Assembly: GCA_023392575.1 (NCBI GenBank)
Contig: JAEVYV010000185.1
Span: 1 to 7,329 of the forward strand
From: Bacteroidota bacterium
Lineage (GTDB): Bacteria > Bacteroidota > Bacteroidia > Chitinophagales > Chitinophagaceae
Reading direction: 5' to 3'
Length of the DNA stretch: 7,329 nt
The translations under genes were made by a program, and so were the position numbers. The notes under the pieces are model-generated. The model saw nothing but the letters and a program-made list of their open reading frames with translations. It was not told the DNA's origin and ran no database searches. Positions 5,955-7,329 of the stretch are shown piece by piece. The first letter of the stretch is position 1; every line of letters begins with the position of its first letter.

Positions 5955-5999
5955 AAATCTCTTTGACCTAAATCTCTTCAGGGAGACAGAGGGAGATTT
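5955..5999 (-). terminator. Possible weak terminator after the glycosyltransferase gene
   Basis: GAGATTT (5993-5999) pairs perfectly with AAATCTC at 5970-5976, and a second AAATCTC copy lies at 5955-5961. On the minus strand this gives two alternative 7-bp stems starting in the stop codon of the glycosyltransferase, the distal one followed by TATT. The loops are long (16 and 31 bases) and the U-runs poor, so the terminator role is tentative. Confidence 0.3.
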
Positions 6000-7110
6000 A
6001 ATTCCACGTTTTTTTGGGTTTTCGCCACAGCGCTGGTGCAAAAATGAGGTAGTACACAAACATCCAAATATCCCAAAACAAAAACCAGGAGAACAGGTCG
6101 CCTTCGTTCAAGCGCTTCATGGCCTTGTTCCAAATGATGGCCTGGGTAAGCAGGCGTACCCCCAGGGGAATGAGGCTCCACCGCCAGTCAAAAAATACCG
6201 CCGAGGCGATAAAAAGAGGGTAGAAGACAAAAAACGAAAACGTGTACAGCCCCAGTAAAAATTTGTGGACGGGCTTGTAAAATTTCCCGGTAGAATAGTG
6301 CCGGTTTTTTTGGCGCATCCAATCCTTCCAGGTTTGTTTGGGTTTGGATAAAGTAAATGCTTCGGGGTCGAGCACTACCGCGGTGTTGGTTTTGGTGGCA
6401 ACCTTGTTGATGAACAAATCGTCGTCGCCACTGGGTATATGGTTGATGGAGGTAAATCCTTTATTGCGGAAAAACAGGTTCTTTTTATAGGCCAGGTTTC
6501 TTCCCACGCCCATGTACGGCTTGCCCGCCAGGGCATAGCCAAAATACTGCAGGGCGGTATGAAAGGTTTCAAAACGGATAACCTTATTCAGAAAACCAGG
6601 CATTTTTTGATAAGCGCCATAACCCAACGCCACTTCAACGCCATTGGCAAAGGCGTCCTGCATTTTGTGCATCCAGTGTTCGCTGGCCGGAACGCAATCG
6701 GCATCGGTCAGCAAAACAATTTCATGCTTGGCTTCTTTAATACCAATGGACAGGGGGAATTTTTTGCCGGCAATCATTTTAGCCTCCTGCGTCAAATCAA
6801 CGATCTGCAGTTTTTTAAAGGTTTTTTGGAGCTCGGCCAGTACATATTTGGAATCGTCTACCGAATTGTCGTTCACTACAATCACCTCGTTGGTGGTGGC
6901 ATACTGCTGCACCAATACCCCCGGCAGGTTGCGGGCAAGGTTCTCGTCCTCGTCCCTGGCGCAGATCACCACCGATACCGGATGCTGCTGTGAGTGATCC
7001 TTCTCCCGGGATTTATAAAAAGCTACCCGGCTAAAGAAAAAAAGATAATAAAAAAGTTGCACGGCGGCCACCGCTGCAAAAGCATAAAAAATAAAGACTT
7101 CCCATCCCAT
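5998..7110 (-). CDS. Membrane-anchored family 2 glycosyltransferase
   Basis: This 370-residue protein is a GT-A-fold glycosyltransferase facing the cytoplasm, probably acting on an envelope polysaccharide or lipid-linked glycan. An N-terminal membrane segment (about 4-27) precedes the catalytic domain, which begins at VSVVICARDEDENLARNLP (45-63). Asp81 in VVNDNS should bind the nucleotide sugar, and the DAD motif at 136-138 (LLTDADC) the metal. GDDDLF (228-233) occupies the place of the catalytic acidic motif, and QKNRH (267-271) stands where processive enzymes have QxxRW, with His in place of Trp. Hydrophobic segments follow near 284-306, 311-326 and 340-361, then a basic C-terminus. The ATG at 7110 gives MGWEVFIFYAF and is the natural start. 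The gene is divergent from tgt and lies 225 bases upstream of rsmG on the same strand. There are no glycan genes next to it, so donor, acceptor and pathway cannot be named. Confidence 0.87.
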   Translation of the reverse strand: MGWEVFIFYAFAAVAAVQLFYYLFFFSRVAFYKSREKDHSQQHPVSVVICARDEDENLARNLPGVLVQQYATTNEVIVVNDNSVDDSKYVLAELQKTFKKLQIVDLTQEAKMIAGKKFPLSIGIKEAKHEIVLLTDADCVPASEHWMHKMQDAFANGVEVALGYGAYQKMPGFLNKVIRFETFHTALQYFGYALAGKPYMGVGRNLAYKKNLFFRNKGFTSINHIPSGDDDLFINKVATKTNTAVVLDPEAFTLSKPKQTWKDWMRQKNRHYSTGKFYKPVHKFLLGLYTFSFFVFYPLFIASAVFFDWRWSLIPLGVRLLTQAIIWNKAMKRLNEGDLFSWFLFWDIWMFVYYLIFAPALWRKPKKTWN

Positions 7111-7120
7111 AAGCTGCCTG

Positions 7121-7128
7121 CGAAGATA
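7121..7128 (-). promoter_or_regulatory. Candidate -7 box for the glycosyltransferase gene
   Basis: TATCTTCG on the minus strand (7128 to 7121) matches TAnnTTTG at seven of eight bases and lies 10 bases before the ATG. A TTG lies 16 bases further upstream, shorter than the usual spacing of about 19. The support is moderate to weak. Confidence 0.3.
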
Positions 7129-7135
7129 AGCACGC

Positions 7136-7153
7136 CTGCGATTGCAAGCGCAG
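7136..7153. promoter_or_regulatory. 18-bp near-perfect palindrome between divergent promoters
   Basis: CTGCGATTGCAAGCGCAG is a palindrome except for one A/G pair. It sits between the candidate glycosyltransferase -7 box and the tgt -33 box, where a repressor or activator could reach both genes. Its left end overlaps an 8-base direct repeat, GCCTGCGA, at 7116-7123 and 7134-7141. An operator is an inference. Confidence 0.35.
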
Positions 7154-7169
7154 TCTAGGTTTCACAAAA

Positions 7170-7198
7170 TTGCCATAATTCTTTCTGCCCTTATCTTG
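7170..7198 (+). promoter_or_regulatory. Candidate Bacteroidota promoter for tgt
   Basis: TTG at 7170-7172 is separated by 19 bases from TATCTTG at 7192-7198. This is the typical -33/-7 spacing, and the -7 box lacks only one T of TAnnTTTG. The tgt ATG follows 22 bases later. Confidence 0.45.
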
Positions 7199-7220
7199 CA
7201 GCCCAATTTTTTGTCGTTTT

Positions 7221-7329
7221 ATGCCTGCTTTAGCTTTTGATTTATTGAAGACAGACGATCGTAGCGCAGCCCGTGCCGGAAAGATCATCACCGACCACGG
7301 GGTGATTGAAACGCCCATTTTTATGCCGG
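7221..7329 (+). CDS. tgt: tRNA-guanine transglycosylase, N-terminal fragment
   Basis: Only the first 36 codons are in the window, the last base belonging to codon 37; the full enzyme is about 375 residues. Tgt exchanges guanine 34 in the anticodon of Asp, Asn, His and Tyr tRNAs for preQ1, a step toward queuosine. The fragment has the characteristic start: FDLLKTDDRSAARAGKII followed by TDHGVIETPIFMP, matching the R-x-G-x-(I/L)-x2-x-HG-x-(I/V)-ETP-x-FMP pattern at the N-terminus of bacterial Tgt. The catalytic aspartates and zinc cysteines lie beyond the window. ATG at 7221 agrees with the family start. The gene is divergent from the glycosyltransferase with 110 bases between the start codons. 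Confidence 0.88.
   Translation, partial: MPALAFDLLKTDDRSAARAGKIITDHGVIETPIFMP

Noticed and set aside
5773..5997. Small gene or structured RNA in the glycosyltransferase-rsmG gap
   Set aside because: No open frame with a plausible start, no tRNA-like or known riboswitch structure was seen; only the palindrome and short repeats reported.
6439..6993. 184-codon plus-strand open frame opposite the glycosyltransferase
   Set aside because: It is antisense to a gene with clear GT2 motifs and has no recognisable protein features.

Overview
The window reads as chromosomal housekeeping DNA from a member of the Bacteroidota, most likely Chitinophagaceae or a close relative. This is inferred from the protein sequences (PepP, PssA, RsmG and M1 peptidase of Bacteroidota type), from start codons preceded by A/T-rich leaders rather than Shine-Dalgarno boxes, and from several near-matches to the Bacteroidota promoter (TTG, about 19 bases, TAnnTTTG). 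No tRNA, rRNA, CRISPR array, transposase or phage gene was seen.

Layout. Positions 2-2881 hold four plus-strand genes: the 3' end of a proline aminopeptidase (pepP-like), pssA for phosphatidylserine synthesis, purS for purine synthesis, and rsmI for 16S rRNA 2'-O-methylation. A secreted M1-family zinc metallopeptidase follows at 2971-4905, also on the plus strand. It converges on rsmG (16S rRNA m7G methyltransferase, minus strand, 5059-5772). The 153-base convergent gap holds a strong bidirectional terminator nested inside a long imperfect inverted repeat. Upstream of rsmG on the minus strand is a membrane-anchored family 2 glycosyltransferase (5998-7110). A 110-base divergent region then leads to the first 36 codons of tgt (7221 onward, plus strand).

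The genes do not form one pathway. They are cell-maintenance functions: peptide turnover, phospholipid and purine synthesis, rRNA modification (rsmI, rsmG), tRNA queuosine modification (tgt) and envelope glycan work. Gaps of 60-225 bases and separate promoter-like boxes suggest mostly short transcription units.

The unusual content is at the DNA level. The two 16S rRNA methyltransferase genes each carry a GC-rich palindrome plus G-rich tail inside the first 25 codons, adding about 23 residues before the conserved fold. The two copies share a GGGC-R-GGGGG tail but are read in different frames, which suggests insertion of a dispersed nucleotide repeat into reading frames. The long inverted repeat at 4920-5059 and the spaced CGAACT repeats upstream of purS are the next most interesting items. 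I do not see a multi-gene undescribed system here.
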